Source: Trichomonas vaginalis G3
Taxonomy: Eukaryota; Parabasalia; Trichomonadida; Trichomonadidae
Assembly (NCBI RefSeq): GCF_026262505.1
Contig: NC_067208.1
Span: forward strand, 15,261,962-15,325,961
DNA length: 64,000 bases
Reading direction: 5' to 3'
Positions 50,793-59,433 of the stretch are shown piece after piece. The notes beneath the pieces were generated by a model. That model made no database searches. It saw only the letters and a list, made by a program, of their open reading frames with translations, and was not told the origin of the DNA. Within the stretch, counting starts at the first letter, position 1, and the number at the start of each line of letters is the position of its first letter. Both the position numbers and the translations under genes were made by a program.

Positions 50793-50825
50793 TGGGGCTT
50801 CCAGGCACTTCGTGCCCTCTAGCCC
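50793..50825. repeat. fold-back at the left edge of the Maverick
   Basis: Outer arms GGGGCT / AGCCCC (50793-50798, 50820-50825) enclose inner arms GGCAC / GTGCC around TTC. It is GC-rich in an AT-rich region and followed by a direct repeat gtcacttttct / gtcacttttca (50837-50858). It may belong to the terminal repeat of the element. Confidence 0.6.
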
Positions 50826-50887
50826 CGAAGATGTTTTGTCACTTTTCTGTCACTTTTCAGGGTAAAAACATTTTTATTGTATATAAA

Positions 50888-51685
50888 ATGAATTTTACAA
50901 AACCACCGTTACCCTTCTTTGGAAATAAGAGTAGATGTAAAGATATTCTATTGAGAGAACTTAAGAAACTACCGAATGGTCTAACATTTGTAGATTTGTT
51001 CGGTGGAAGTTTCTATATATCTCATTTGTGCCATACTGTATTTCCTGACTCAAAGATTATATGCAATGACTTCGACAACTATATGAACCGTCTCAAACAT
51101 ATACCAGACACAAACAAAATATTGAGTGAGTTGAAAGAAAAGATACCTATAGGTAAGATGGAACGTATACCATTAGATAAGAAAAATACTGTCAGAGAGG
51201 TTTTGAAAAAAGCAGAGTATATTGACTGGGATAGTATATCTTCTAGACTATTGTATAGTGGTGCTATAAGAGTTCATGACATTGAAACACTTATGTCAAA
51301 AGTTTTATATCTTAACTATACAAAGGTTTTCAAAGAGAACATAGAAAAATATACTGAGGGTATAGAGTTTGTGAGATGTCGTTGGACAGAGTTGTATGAA
51401 AAATATAAAAACAAGGAAAATGTTTTCTTTATAGTAGACCCGCCGTTCTATAACACATATGATTTTCAATACCAAGTAGACTGGACTTTGAGAGACTCTT
51501 TAGAAACTTTAGACGTTTTACATAACCATCCATGCTTTTACTTTACATCCGATAAAAGTGGTTTGGAAAGTGTCATGAGATGGTTAGAGGACATACATGA
51601 CTATGATTTTAGATACGATAAGATAGAATATGAGAGAGGTCCTATAAACCGGAAAAGTGTCATAACAAAGAAATTTTATTGGTAA
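50888..51685 (+). CDS. D12-class DNA adenine (N6) methyltransferase
   Basis: A 265-residue Dam-like enzyme that would transfer a methyl group from S-adenosylmethionine to adenine N6 in DNA. Motif X is PPLPFFGNKSR, motif I (SAM binding) is FVDLFGGSFYISHL and motif IV is VDPPFYN, in the X-I-IV order of the alpha (D12) group with the expected spacing. A target-recognition region lies between them. The start was set at ATG 50888 (MNFTKPPLPFF), preceded by CATTTTTATTG, the motif shared by element genes; the open frame extends further left without ATG. It is the first gene of the element. Adenine methylation is known in trichomonads, so this gene may mark or protect element DNA. Confidence 0.85.
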   Translation: MNFTKPPLPFFGNKSRCKDILLRELKKLPNGLTFVDLFGGSFYISHLCHTVFPDSKIICNDFDNYMNRLKHIPDTNKILSELKEKIPIGKMERIPLDKKNTVREVLKKAEYIDWDSISSRLLYSGAIRVHDIETLMSKVLYLNYTKVFKENIEKYTEGIEFVRCRWTELYEKYKNKENVFFIVDPPFYNTYDFQYQVDWTLRDSLETLDVLHNHPCFYFTSDKSGLESVMRWLEDIHDYDFRYDKIEYERGPINRKSVITKKFYW

Positions 51686-51689
51686 GTAA

Positions 51690-51821
51690 ATGTGGTTTGA
51701 AATAGGACTACTTGTTTTAGGTTTTTTCCATTGTGTCATTTACTTATTTGACGTGGCAGAAAGATATAGAGAATATGAAGATGAACCAATACCAGCAAAT
51801 GTTCAGCATATGTACTCGTAA
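51690..51821 (+). CDS. 43-residue single-span membrane protein
   Basis: The small frame MWFEIGLLVLGFFHCVIYLF followed by DVAERYREYEDEPIPANVQH and MYS. One N-terminal hydrophobic span leads a charged cytosolic tail. It starts 4 bp after the methyltransferase stop and ends 23 bp before the next gene, so the tight packing supports it as real. Small membrane proteins of this size are common in large DNA viruses; its role is unknown. Confidence 0.55.
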   Translation: MWFEIGLLVLGFFHCVIYLFDVAERYREYEDEPIPANVQHMYS

Positions 51822-51844
51822 GAGATATTTTTATCTAATATTAA

Positions 51845-52207
51845 ATGGACGCACAGAACTTAGCGAATGCACAGCAACCTGGACAACCAAACCCAGAGAA
51901 TATTCCAAATGAAGTTAGAATACAAACTGCAATGGCAAACTATGGTCAAGTGCCAACAGATGTACAAATGCAAACTGCCATGTCAAATGACGCTGCGTTA
52001 GGCTTACCACCATGGTATGCAAATATGAGATGGAAAGAGTTTTATACAAACCCTGAAGTGGGATATAAACAACTCTATGCAGATGACGCGAACACAGGAG
52101 TTGACCCAGAGTATGTTTTCTACCAGAGGAGAAATAGAATGTATGAGCTCCAGTTAAAAAATGCTATGGAACTCAACAGGAAACGTAAGAGACTAGGTGG
52201 ACATTAG
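51845..52207 (+). CDS. Maverick protein of unknown function (120 residues)
   Basis: A Gln/Asn/Pro-rich N-terminus contains a repeated phrase (VRIQTAMANYGQVP / VQMQTAMSND). A conserved-looking core follows (LPPWYANMRWKEFYTNPEVG, DPEYVFYQRRNRMYELQLKN), and the C-terminus is very basic (RKRKRLGGH). There is no membrane span. The ATG follows TATTTTTATC at 15 nt. The composition would fit a small virion-associated or DNA-binding protein, but no family is recognised. Confidence 0.6.
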   Translation: MDAQNLANAQQPGQPNPENIPNEVRIQTAMANYGQVPTDVQMQTAMSNDAALGLPPWYANMRWKEFYTNPEVGYKQLYADDANTGVDPEYVFYQRRNRMYELQLKNAMELNRKRKRLGGH

Positions 52208-52225
52208 ATTTTTACATATAGTAAA

Positions 52226-52468
52226 ATGGGTTTCTTCAGTAGTATTGGAAACTTCTTTCGAAATGTTGGAAGAGGTATATGGAATGGAATAAAATCTGTC
52301 GGAAGAGGAATTTGGAACGGAGTCAAAAATATTGGTAAAAGAGTAGGTCAGTTCGTTGGTATTATACCTAAAGACCCTGAACCAGAAGAACAAGCTCCTG
52401 TTATACAACAGCCTGAACCTGCACCACAGTCAAGTTGGCAACCAAATCCAACACCTCAACCGTATTAA
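52226..52468 (+). CDS. small amphipathic basic protein (80 residues)
   Basis: It starts MGFFSSIGNFFRNVGRGIWN and repeats a Gly-Arg-Gly-Ile-Trp-Asn-Gly-x-Lys unit twice (GRGIWNGIKSV / GRGIWNGVKNI), then has a Pro/Gln-rich tail. The N-terminal half forms a cationic amphipathic helix like membrane-active minor capsid proteins (adenovirus pVI type), and Met-Gly at the start could be myristoylated. A second protein of this style lies at 56047. The role is inferred from composition only. Confidence 0.55.
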   Translation: MGFFSSIGNFFRNVGRGIWNGIKSVGRGIWNGVKNIGKRVGQFVGIIPKDPEPEEQAPVIQQPEPAPQSSWQPNPTPQPY

Positions 52469-52470
52469 AA

Positions 52471-53319
52471 TTATATTTTTACCGTTCGATAGTAGTTGTA
52501 TATGAGACTAAGTTCTAAGTAAAACGCATGGTATAATGGAACTATTCTCTTTCTTCCATCTGTTGTAAACCATACTTGAAAGTCTGAAATACTTCCACTC
52601 GGTGGTTCATATAGCTTTGTAGGTTTTTCGTAAAAGTCATTTGCCAAGCATAAAAAAGAGTTTTGTGCACCAGAAAATGAAGCATGAACGATAATAGCAT
52701 CTGAGTCGAAAACATTTTCATATGTTCCATTAGGGTTTTCGACTTCATAAAAGTTCGGGTGTACTGGATATTCTGCAGGCTGATTTAACATCCTCAAAAA
52801 TCTATACCATGCCAAGTTGTTATATTTTGTAGAAATATAAACGTCTTCTCCAAGGTCTTCTATTCTATTGATTTTAACAGTTGCATTTTTCCTGTCATAT
52901 AAAATATCGAGATGGTACTCTCCTTCGTCAATGTTGTACTGTTTTGCATATTCGAGATAGATATCGTTTATTTTTTCTTGAAAAGCTTGAAGAGTTGTTT
53001 CTAAGTTTACAAGCAAACTAACTTGTAAAAGTTTTCCCTGTTCAAATTTCTCATACGTACGTTTTTCTTTGTTATAGTATCGAATTTCAAAAGCGACCGT
53101 AAATGGGAAACCATGTATGGCTTCTGAAATGAATTTCATTCTACGAAAGCCAATAGCTTTTGTGACGGATGGGTCTCTTAACCATCTCAATGGGTAGTCA
53201 AAACGATAGCCTTCATGCTTTACGGTCTCTGTCTCAAACTTTTGACCGACATTCGTAAAAAGTTCATCTAATGGTTTAGTTGTAGCAACTCTTGAATTTT
53301 CTTTTTCTATTGAAAGCAT
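52471..53319 (-). CDS. Maverick protein of unknown function, possible virion component (282 residues)
   Basis: A soluble, beta-rich 282-residue protein (FPFTVAFEIRYYNKEKRTYE, DVYISTKYNNLAWYRFLRML, SGSISDFQVWFTTDGRKRIV) without enzyme motifs. It lies opposite and adjacent to the tail-fibre gene; its stop codon is two bases from the preceding plus-strand stop. The start at 53319 is separated from the plus-strand start at 53338 by an almost self-complementary promoter (CATTTTTATTCTAGATAAAA). A penton- or fibre-base-like structural role is possible, but I have no motif to prove it. Confidence 0.5.
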   Translation of the reverse strand: MLSIEKENSRVATTKPLDELFTNVGQKFETETVKHEGYRFDYPLRWLRDPSVTKAIGFRRMKFISEAIHGFPFTVAFEIRYYNKEKRTYEKFEQGKLLQVSLLVNLETTLQAFQEKINDIYLEYAKQYNIDEGEYHLDILYDRKNATVKINRIEDLGEDVYISTKYNNLAWYRFLRMLNQPAEYPVHPNFYEVENPNGTYENVFDSDAIIVHASFSGAQNSFLCLANDFYEKPTKLYEPPSGSISDFQVWFTTDGRKRIVPLYHAFYLELSLIYNYYRTVKI

Positions 53320-53337
53320 ATTTTATCTAGAATAAAA
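53320..53337. promoter_or_regulatory. 18-bp shared promoter of two divergent Maverick genes
   Basis: The sequence between the two start codons reads nearly the same on both strands (ATTTTATCTAGAATAAAA, with the core TATCTAGA/TCTAGATA), so it should drive both genes. On the minus strand CATTTTTATTCTAGA matches the motif in front of other element genes. Confidence 0.5.
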
Positions 53338-55074
53338 ATGTCGAATGAAACAGCGTCTATGAGAGAAATAAAACACAACCGACAACTCATTTTGCAAGCT
53401 CTAAATAAGAACACAACAAACTTTTCAAACTATTCTAAGATATCTGAGTCATTGAAAGAAGGAAACTTAAAACTGACATTAAACCCAATGACAGACGAGT
53501 TTCTGTTTCAAGACAGTAAGAACCATACTGTCTGTATAAATCCAACAAAAGGAACTTTAAACGAGAAACCTATATCTGAACTTCTTTTGAAAGCAGATAT
53601 TGACAACAAAGCTGACAAAGAGTATGTCATTGAAAAAGTTCAAGAAGAACATGACAGAGCAGATGCAACATATGCAACGAAAGAACATACTCATCCTGAA
53701 CTAGCAGACAAAACATATGTTGACAATAAAATGTCAAGTGAAGTGACAAGAGCTGACAAAGAATATTCTAAAAAGACTCATATACATACCATTGCAAATA
53801 TTACAAACTTACAAGAAACCTTAAACAGGAAAAGTGACGTTGGACATACACATACCATTGCAAATATTACAAACTTACAAGAAACCTTAAACAGGAAAAG
53901 TGACGTTGGACATACACATACCATTGCAAATATTACAAACTTACAAGAAACCTTAAACAGGAAAAGTGACGTTGGACATACACATACATCTTCTGAAATA
54001 ACAGACTTAAACGTTAGCCTTGAAAATAAAGCAGATAAAACATATGTCAATGAAATATACCAAAGTTTAGTTGGAACAAAAAATATTGAGACTATTGTTG
54101 GTGACCTTTCTGTCAATGAAGAAAATAAATATTTTAGATGGCAGTTGGTACAGTCCTTAGAAAATGGTACACGGTATAAACTCATTCCGAAAAATAACAA
54201 TGAAATGTATGTAAGCTATATAAAGAATGATGGTACACAAGTTAAAGTTCCATTAGACAACAACTGCTACTTAAACATATATGGAGACGAACAAAAGAAA
54301 TATTTAAGAGTTTATGAAATGGCAGATATGACATTGCCTGACCCAGCTCCAGCACCATATTATTATGACTATGGAGATGACGTTAGAACACCACATGTAG
54401 ATGAACAAAAGCTAACATTATATTTAGATTTTTATAGATATAAAAGATATAATGCAATAGAAAAAACGAGAATAGTATACTATTATGAAGATGACAGAAA
54501 TAAATATTATAGTCAAGACTTTACCTACCCTGAAAACATAAGATTATATTATAAAAAATATTCTAACACAAACCAGAAGAAACCTGAAATAGTTGCACTA
54601 TATTTTAAGTTCAAAAGAGACAATCCTATAATATCTCATATGTTTGATTTAATGAACCCAGTAGGTTCTATTTATACATCTATGGAAGCAAGAGGTCCTC
54701 AAGTAATGTTTGGTGTTGGTGCATGGGAACAAATAGTCGACAGGTTTTTGTATTGTGCAAACTCTTCAAAGGAAACAGGTGGAAGTAAAACGATTTCAGG
54801 TGAAAACTTACCTGCACACAGTCACTACATAGATTTAAGTACATCTCAAGCAGGTTGGCATAAGCATAGATATTGGGATTGGTCAGGAATGACAAAAGGT
54901 AAAGGATATGATGTTAAAGACGACGTTAAGTTTGCTATAAATTGTTACTGGAGTGACACTCAGGGAGAAGGAAACCATACACATTTCGTTTCAGGGTATA
55001 CACAAACAACGGGACAAAGTAAAGACTACATGCCACCTTACATGACAGTTTACGCATGGTATAGAATTGCTTAG
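53338..55074 (+). CDS. phage-type tail-fibre/collar protein
   Basis: A 578-residue protein. The N-terminal part has trimeric-fibre character (YATKEHTHPELADKTYVDNK). Three identical 22-residue repeats follow (TIANITNLQETLNRKSDVGH plus TH; residues about 151-216), then a mixed region. The C-terminal domain starts NPVGSIYTSMEARGPQVMFG, passes through VGAWEQIVDRFLYC and His-rich segments (LPAHSHYI, GNHTHFVSG) and ends YMPPYMTVYAWYRIA. This ending is typical of bacteriophage baseplate/tail-collar (Gp10 C-terminal, short-tail-fibre) domains, which form His-rich metal-binding trimers and bind receptors. In the element it would be a host-attachment spike. Domain assignment is strong by pattern. Confidence 0.8.
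   Translation: MSNETASMREIKHNRQLILQALNKNTTNFSNYSKISESLKEGNLKLTLNPMTDEFLFQDSKNHTVCINPTKGTLNEKPISELLLKADIDNKADKEYVIEKVQEEHDRADATYATKEHTHPELADKTYVDNKMSSEVTRADKEYSKKTHIHTIANITNLQETLNRKSDVGHTHTIANITNLQETLNRKSDVGHTHTIANITNLQETLNRKSDVGHTHTSSEITDLNVSLENKADKTYVNEIYQSLVGTKNIETIVGDLSVNEENKYFRWQLVQSLENGTRYKLIPKNNNEMYVSYIKNDGTQVKVPLDNNCYLNIYGDEQKKYLRVYEMADMTLPDPAPAPYYYDYGDDVRTPHVDEQKLTLYLDFYRYKRYNAIEKTRIVYYYEDDRNKYYSQDFTYPENIRLYYKKYSNTNQKKPEIVALYFKFKRDNPIISHMFDLMNPVGSIYTSMEARGPQVMFGVGAWEQIVDRFLYCANSSKETGGSKTISGENLPAHSHYIDLSTSQAGWHKHRYWDWSGMTKGKGYDVKDDVKFAINCYWSDTQGEGNHTHFVSGYTQTTGQSKDYMPPYMTVYAWYRIA
53785..53986 (+). repeat. three identical 66-bp tandem repeats in the fibre gene
   Basis: The phrase attgcaaatattac starts at 53791, 53857 and 53923, an exact 66-bp period (22 residues), with no difference seen between copies. 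Recent expansion; copy number probably sets fibre length. Confidence 0.9.
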
Positions 55075-56030
55075 TCGTCATTTTCAACTTCTTTAGCATA
55101 TTCGTCAGGAGTTGTCTTATATTTGTTAGGAACTGTCTTTGAAAGTATACCACCTTGAACTTTGACAAGTTTGAAACGAGGTCTGACAATAGTAGTTTTA
55201 TCTTCTGCTTGCAGTCTGTACATTTTGCCATGTTTGCCTAAAACTTCATAATATTCTCTTGTATACTTTCTTCTATTTTTACGAACACGAATGTGAGTAC
55301 CTGTCGAGTTCCCATTGTTGTCATAGTCAATAGTATTTTCATATGGGTCGCGTTTAGGTATTTCTATTTTTACTTTGTCACCTTTCTTAAGTTTGAAGCC
55401 TGGCATTCTTTCTTGTTTGTCTCTTTTGACTAAACTATTAAATATATAGTCTTTCTCTAAGTCGGGGTTGTTTTTCATTTCTTCGGGGGAGTGGTTTCCC
55501 AAACCTTTTTGTTTACGGTTATTGTAAATATTTAAAACTTGTCTCATCTTTGCCATGGAGAAGTGTCTATACTTGTCGTCATATGACATTTCATCTACCT
55601 CACCACCTTGTGGTTGGTTTAAGTCTCTTAAGATTTTTATACAACTGTCAATGACACCAAGAGCAGAATGGTTTTGGTCGACAATGAAATATTGGTTTAC
55701 ATTTTTTGAACGCAGATAGTTTTTAATATCGTCTGATTTGAAAGAACTTTCACAGTCAGATGTCAGTTTTGTTGGATGGTATTTGTCAACGAATATTGTC
55801 AAAGCAGTTTTCACATCTAAAATATTTTTGGACCATAATGGTATGGCTTCACAGTATCTTGTGTTTTGACCGACAAATATTAGCCAGTATGGTGGTCCAT
55901 CTTCTCTATACCTCGGAATGTTTTCCAAGATATCCATAAACCAAGCATTTGGTGTTGAACTAAAGATTTTTACCATGAGTGCTTTCTTTGTCGCTTTAGA
56001 AACATACGGGTCCTTGTTTGAATTCGTCAT
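55071..56030 (-). CDS. Maverick DDE integrase (c-integrase)
   Basis: A 319-residue rve-fold integrase that would join the element ends into host DNA. The core shows FMDILE, then LIFVGQNTRYCEAIPL, LTSDCESSF and NHSALGVIDSCIKILRD, in the order and spacing of Polinton integrases. After this comes KLKKGDKVKIEIP, a C-terminal SH3/chromo-like segment (YYEVLGKHGKMYRLQ). It overlaps the end of the fibre gene by four bases and starts 16 bp from a divergent plus-strand gene. One of the two hallmark genes of the family. Confidence 0.88.
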   Translation of the reverse strand: MTNSNKDPYVSKATKKALMVKIFSSTPNAWFMDILENIPRYREDGPPYWLIFVGQNTRYCEAIPLWSKNILDVKTALTIFVDKYHPTKLTSDCESSFKSDDIKNYLRSKNVNQYFIVDQNHSALGVIDSCIKILRDLNQPQGGEVDEMSYDDKYRHFSMAKMRQVLNIYNNRKQKGLGNHSPEEMKNNPDLEKDYIFNSLVKRDKQERMPGFKLKKGDKVKIEIPKRDPYENTIDYDNNGNSTGTHIRVRKNRRKYTREYYEVLGKHGKMYRLQAEDKTTIVRPRFKLVKVQGGILSKTVPNKYKTTPDEYAKEVENDD

Positions 56031-56046
56031 TTTTAACCCATAAGAA

Positions 56047-56448
56047 ATGGGTTTATTTGGCGCATTAGCAGGAGTCGCATCTAGATTTTTACCCGCAGTG
56101 GGAACACTAGCCAGAGGTGCATTTGGAATTGGAAGGAAGATTTTGAGTACATTAGGTATACTGAAAGAGAAAGCACAACCTATTATACAAACCGTACAGA
56201 AAGGTTGGGAGGTAGCACGAGATGCAGCAAATCTTATTCCAAATCCTGAAACAAGAGGAAAAGTTCAAGGATGGATGGACAATGTAGGAAGACAAGCAGG
56301 AAACTACTATAACAAAGCAAATGACTACTATAACCAAGCAGGGCACTACATGGACCAAGGTGAAAGATTCTTTAACAGAGGATATAACCATGCACAACAG
56401 TGGGTAAACAACAACCAACCGCAACCGCCTCAAACGTGGGGAATGTAA
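56047..56448 (+). CDS. amphipathic minor-capsid-like protein (133 residues)
   Basis: It starts MGLFGALAGVASRFLPAVGT, a Gly-led hydrophobic/amphipathic helix suited to myristoylation and membrane lysis. A helical middle part follows, then a Tyr/Asn/Gln-rich repetitive region (NYYNKANDYYNQAGHYMDQG) and a Pro/Gln tail. The layout recalls adenovirus pVI-like minor capsid proteins of Polintons. The promoter motif TCATTTTTAACCC stands directly before the ATG. No sequence proof of homology. Confidence 0.55.
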   Translation: MGLFGALAGVASRFLPAVGTLARGAFGIGRKILSTLGILKEKAQPIIQTVQKGWEVARDAANLIPNPETRGKVQGWMDNVGRQAGNYYNKANDYYNQAGHYMDQGERFFNRGYNHAQQWVNNNQPQPPQTWGM

Positions 56449-56449
56449 A

Positions 56450-56642
56450 TTTTTTTACTGAGATGAAATGAACAATACAGCATTGAGACAAATGGGCTCA
56501 AGATGGATTTGTCGGCTTCCAGCAGTTACACAACCACGTGTTTGTCAAGTTCTTCCTATACCTCAAGAAGTTTTAGACCGACTTAAAAAACCTAAACAAC
56601 CAGTTGAAAACAAAACAAACTAAAATTTTTTACTGAGATGAA
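56450..56642 (+). promoter_or_regulatory. duplicated leader TTTTTTACTGAGATGAA before two genes
   Basis: TTTTTTACTGAGATGAA stands immediately before the ATG at 56468 and again before the ATG at 56643. The identity over 17 bases and the fixed distance to the start suggest a duplicated promoter/leader. Confidence 0.6.
56468..56623 (+). CDS. 51-residue Maverick protein
   Basis: The short frame MNNTALRQMGSRWICRLPAV followed by TQPRVCQVLPIPQEVLDRLK and a basic Lys/Pro tail. It is supported by its leader: the 15 bases before the ATG (tttactgagatgaaA) are identical to those before the next gene at 56643. Function unknown. Confidence 0.5.
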   Translation: MNNTALRQMGSRWICRLPAVTQPRVCQVLPIPQEVLDRLKKPKQPVENKTN

Positions 56643-57227
56643 ATGATCGAAGAAGTTGAAACGGTAGATTTGACACCACAAACAAAAAGTTCAGAACCAT
56701 TGTCAAAACCTGTCAAAGAACTTACAGATGAAGAGAAAAATTCAATAATAGAAAGTGCCAGGTCTGGAAATACAAACTCTAACTACAAAGTCACTTTTCA
56801 TAAAAATGGAACGGCAAGTATCTCAAAAAAGAAACAGACTCTCACAAATAAAATATTGAAGTCTGAAGGAGCTTTCGAGACAACAGATGGAAAAGTTTAC
56901 TTCACTGACCAACAGTTCATTATAGAACATCTCATTGACTTAGAGTCGAAATATTCTAAACTTTACAACAAACACAAAAAGTTGAAAGGAAAACAAAAAC
57001 AAATGGCATATGATATTTATGAAGATGTTGACGACACAACTATTCCAGCAAGTGAGGTAAAGTCAGATGAACCGAAAAGTGACGAAAAACCAATAGAAGA
57101 AGGGAAGCCAAAAACTGAAGATAAACCAAAACCAAAGGTTAGTCTCCAGACTAAACCAAGTCAACCTTCATTAGCTGGTATGGGTTGGCGTCAAAGACTT
57201 TTGGCAGCAGGTGGTTATGTAAAGTAA
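56643..57227 (+). CDS. Maverick protein of unknown function (194 residues)
   Basis: A charged, Lys/Glu/Ser-rich protein. A beta-containing segment (NYKVTFHKNGTASISKKKQT) is followed by a coiled helix (QQFIIEHLIDLESKYSKLYN), a disordered Lys/Pro/Glu stretch and a compact end (SLAGMGWRQRLLAAGGYVK). There is no membrane span. It lies immediately before the polymerase gene. No family recognised. Confidence 0.6.
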   Translation: MIEEVETVDLTPQTKSSEPLSKPVKELTDEEKNSIIESARSGNTNSNYKVTFHKNGTASISKKKQTLTNKILKSEGAFETTDGKVYFTDQQFIIEHLIDLESKYSKLYNKHKKLKGKQKQMAYDIYEDVDDTTIPASEVKSDEPKSDEKPIEEGKPKTEDKPKPKVSLQTKPSQPSLAGMGWRQRLLAAGGYVK

Positions 57228-57256
57228 AGAAAAAACATTTTTTTATTTTTATAAAA

Positions 57257-59410
57257 ATGCCCCCGTATAGAATGGATAGAAGGTCTGCTAGAATAAAAGC
57301 AGAGTTAGAAAGATATGGTTGGAGAGTTTCGAAGAAGTTTAAATATAGGAAGGGAAAGCCAATAAAAGTCTATGACAAACTGGCTGGTCTGACCTACGAA
57401 ATGGACTTAAAAACAGCACGCGCAAATTATCCAAACAGACTAGAGAGGTTAGAAGAAGAACGTCTTATGGACATGCCTTTCGATGTTACTGAACCTCAAG
57501 TTGAAGGACACGACGGCTTTGCCAGATTCTACTGGAAACATGACGAACAATTGCATCCTTTGAGGAGGAAAAAGGGAAAAGGTGAAGACGCACATGCCCC
57601 CATGGAAAGAACAAGATATGCATATGAAAAGTATCGTGAGGTTAGAAGTAAAATTACATCTGGTCGAACCTTTACAGTAAACTTTGACGAAGGAAAGAAC
57701 AAAGAAGGCTTCATGGGTGTACTTGCTGCAATTCAAGACGGAAATAAGAAAGGACACAATCTCAGACTAACCGTAACAGATTTAGATGGTCATATATACT
57801 ATGCGCATGGCAATGTCACAACAGCCGCACAACTTCTTGACGCTTTCAAGACTACAAAGAGAGAACAAATGTTTGACTCCGACTCAGATATTTTGAATGC
57901 GATTGAAGGAATTGCAAGCGTGAAGTTCGAATGGTACCAACCTAACCCTCAAGCAGTCAGACAACATGCTGGATACTTCCCGTTCATAAACAAGTCTGAC
58001 ATTAACCTGACAAGGTATGGAATTTACAATTCAATTGAAACAATTGTCAATGAACCTTGTATTCTTACATGTCTCAGGAACTCTGGTCTTGTTACAGATG
58101 AGAAGATGAAGTATCTTGAGTCATGTGTGAAAACAAGGTACATTCTCAGAGGTCAATTGTCAAAAATTGCACCGTTGGCAAATGTGAATATCCGCGTTAA
58201 CATTCCGACTGAGAAAGGTTCTTCACATGACGACTATGTTGTTGACAAAGACTTACCATGGTTGAAGATTGTAATTGTCCACAACCAATTCATGTTGAAC
58301 GAAAGTCTTACAAACCCATTGTTCGGAAAAGGTAAGTGCAACATTGTCAGAGCTGTTAACATTCTTTTCGAGAAAGGCTTGTTGGAACCAATTCCAGATG
58401 ACAAGCTGACAGAAACTTTTGTACCAAAAGACGAAACAAACTTTTCATTGTTAGCAAGACCAAAAGTTGTTCCAGACAAAGTTCTAGCACAAAAGAAGTA
58501 CACAGCTCCAAAAGGAGTTGGATTGTTCGGATACCAACCTGAACCAGAAGAACTTCCAATGAGGTTGCAAGAACTTCAAGATGCTATAAACAAACTCCCA
58601 TTGAGGCATCCAATCGACGTCAAATTGTATTGGAGAGCATCTGAGTTAGGTCAGAAAATTTTATATGAAACAGGTTGCTTTGACGATGTTTATGAGATAA
58701 CAGGCGAGGTTTCTCAGAAGATAAGAGACTCACTTGAATTTCCACGAACTGGGCCGATTGGATGCGACAAGTTCGACTCATATGAAAAAATATACTATGT
58801 CGACCTTAACGCTGCGTACATGAGGTTCGTCCAATATATCCCGACTGGAATTCCAAACGAAGACGGTGAGTTCCCGGGAAGGAACTATACAGTTGGAAAG
58901 GTCATACAACAACTCTATGATATTAGGAAAGCTTCAAACCCCAAACTTGCAATGACACTCAAATTGCTTATGAATTCGACATGGGGATATTCCATTAAGA
59001 AACCTCAAAAGATGAAGAGTAAACACTATGAGAAGGTCGACAACTTTGTTGAAAGGTTTTCTCCTTTTGTTTTGAAGTACGAGTTCACCGAAGGTCAAAA
59101 TGGCTTAGTAACCACAGTAAAACCTATTGTCGAGCATTGGTCATACCCTCAGTTCGCAAAGGCAGTCCTTGACAACTACAACAAATTCTTCTCAGAGGTT
59201 AAATCGAAAGTGAAGGTATACTATGAGAACATCGATGCGCTCATGACGAACGAGGAAGGCTATAACAAACTCATTGAAATGGGAATGGTCGGTGAAAAGA
59301 TGGGTCAATTCAAATTGGACAAAATTTTCACCGAAGTTCATGTCCTCTCCAAGCGTAAGTACTGGGGAATACTTGAAGACGGCACAGAAATAAAACATTG
59401 CATGAAATAA
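57257..59410 (+). CDS. DNA polymerase B, protein-primed (Maverick type)
   Basis: A 717-residue family B polymerase that would replicate the element by protein priming. Polymerase motif A is YYVDLNAAYMRFV, motif B is LKLLMNSTWGYSI and motif C lies in KVYYENIDALM, in the correct order. The N-terminal half begins MPPYRMDRRSARIKAELERY and contains the basic region and a part equivalent to the exonuclease/terminal-protein-binding segments, which I cannot delimit. The start was set at ATG 57257 behind CATTTTTTTATTTTTATAAA; the frame is open upstream without ATG. The second hallmark gene of the element. Confidence 0.85.
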   Translation: MPPYRMDRRSARIKAELERYGWRVSKKFKYRKGKPIKVYDKLAGLTYEMDLKTARANYPNRLERLEEERLMDMPFDVTEPQVEGHDGFARFYWKHDEQLHPLRRKKGKGEDAHAPMERTRYAYEKYREVRSKITSGRTFTVNFDEGKNKEGFMGVLAAIQDGNKKGHNLRLTVTDLDGHIYYAHGNVTTAAQLLDAFKTTKREQMFDSDSDILNAIEGIASVKFEWYQPNPQAVRQHAGYFPFINKSDINLTRYGIYNSIETIVNEPCILTCLRNSGLVTDEKMKYLESCVKTRYILRGQLSKIAPLANVNIRVNIPTEKGSSHDDYVVDKDLPWLKIVIVHNQFMLNESLTNPLFGKGKCNIVRAVNILFEKGLLEPIPDDKLTETFVPKDETNFSLLARPKVVPDKVLAQKKYTAPKGVGLFGYQPEPEELPMRLQELQDAINKLPLRHPIDVKLYWRASELGQKILYETGCFDDVYEITGEVSQKIRDSLEFPRTGPIGCDKFDSYEKIYYVDLNAAYMRFVQYIPTGIPNEDGEFPGRNYTVGKVIQQLYDIRKASNPKLAMTLKLLMNSTWGYSIKKPQKMKSKHYEKVDNFVERFSPFVLKYEFTEGQNGLVTTVKPIVEHWSYPQFAKAVLDNYNKFFSEVKSKVKVYYENIDALMTNEEGYNKLIEMGMVGEKMGQFKLDKIFTEVHVLSKRKYWGILEDGTEIKHCMK

Positions 59411-59433
59411 AAAATTTTTATTCGAATTTGAAT

